Source of the DNA: Bacteroidota bacterium
GTDB taxonomy: Bacteria; Bacteroidota; Bacteroidia; NS11-12g; UBA9320
DNA length: 5,879 bases
NCBI GenBank assembly: GCA_024638525.1
Contig: JAHEKB010000158.1
Coordinates: forward strand, 1-5,879
Reading direction: 5' to 3'
The notes beneath the pieces are model-generated. The model ran no database searches. It was not told the origin of the DNA and saw only the letters and a list, made by a program, of their open reading frames with translations. Positions 5,861-5,879 of the stretch are shown here, piece by piece (within the stretch, counting starts at the first letter, position 1; each line of letters begins with the position of its first letter). The position numbers and the translations under genes are program-made.

Positions 5861-5879
5861 TCCACTTCCATCACACCCT
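5755..5879 (+). CDS. Fragment of a GT4-like glycosyltransferase from a high-GC genome (both ends missing)
   Basis: Read in frame from 5755, the GC-rich tail gives 41 codons without a stop up to the right edge: CQWCDHFDRFTHSQIDLHA, then VVPALERLLRDF, then RPTVIHFHHT. The ALERLLRDFRPTVIHFHH pattern (a helix, then a strand ending HFHH) is characteristic of the N-terminal Rossmann domain of family-4-type glycosyltransferases, where it is usually written RPDVVHFHH. Such enzymes move sugars from nucleotide donors during polysaccharide or glycoconjugate synthesis. About 83% of third codon positions are G or C, against an AT-rich bias in the rest of the window. There is no start codon on the left because the frame begins at the junction, and the right end leaves the window. 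The reverse strand is also open here but with weaker third-position bias and no recognisable motif. The family assignment rests on a short stretch. Confidence 0.5.

Noticed and set aside
5755..5879. Minus-strand open frame over the GC-rich tail
   Set aside because: Open reading on both strands is common at high GC; its third-position GC is lower (~70%) and it shows no family motif, unlike the plus-strand glycosyltransferase reading.
1..5879. Search for tRNA or rRNA genes, transposases, phage genes, toxin-antitoxin pairs and CRISPR arrays
   Set aside because: I saw none by eye on either strand; all longer coding regions belong to the housekeeping or envelope genes described.

Overview
The window looks like Bacteroidota chromosome, probably a free-living member of the Flavobacteriia or a related class. 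The basis is moderate-to-low GC, no clear Shine-Dalgarno sequences, TAnnTTTG-type -7 promoter boxes, and secreted proteins carrying lamin-tail, FlgD-Ig-like and PKD domains. The last ~125 bases are different: about 62% GC (74 of 119 bases in 5761-5879) against about 38% in the preceding 120 bases. They read as part of another gene in another frame.

Left part, minus strand (1-2122): a secreted lamin-tail-domain protein starting with GTG, followed after 2 bases by murQ (MurNAc-6-phosphate etherase, peptidoglycan amino-sugar recycling). MurQ runs off the left edge with 139 codons present. The two genes probably share a transcript.

Middle part, plus strand (2298-4773): a tight four-gene operon after a 175-base divergent intergenic region. 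The genes are a LemA-family lipoprotein, a small soluble TPM-domain protein, a membrane-anchored YgcG-like TPM protein with a Gly-rich tail, and a DEDDy 3'-5' exonuclease of the predicted PolB-like type. The junctions are a 1-base overlap, an 8-base overlap and a 1-base gap, so translation is probably coupled. The first three form the familiar LemA/TPM envelope module, whose molecular function is not settled. The nuclease is the less expected partner.

Right part (4774-5879): a 244-base intergenic region holds a compact hairpin just after the nuclease gene and several short inverted repeats, two of which are mutually exclusive. A secreted Fn3-like/PKD surface protein gene then starts at GTG 5018, with a TAnnTTTG box only 4 bases upstream. 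Around 5750-5760 this gene breaks into the GC-rich segment, which reads in another plus frame as the N-terminal region of a GT4-like glycosyltransferase. I regard this as a chimeric join, most likely an assembly or amplification artefact at a contig end, or less likely a real rearrangement. I see no clearly novel defence or mobile system here. The points most worth a second look are the chimeric junction, the nuclease coupled to the LemA/TPM module, and the near-leaderless PKD gene.
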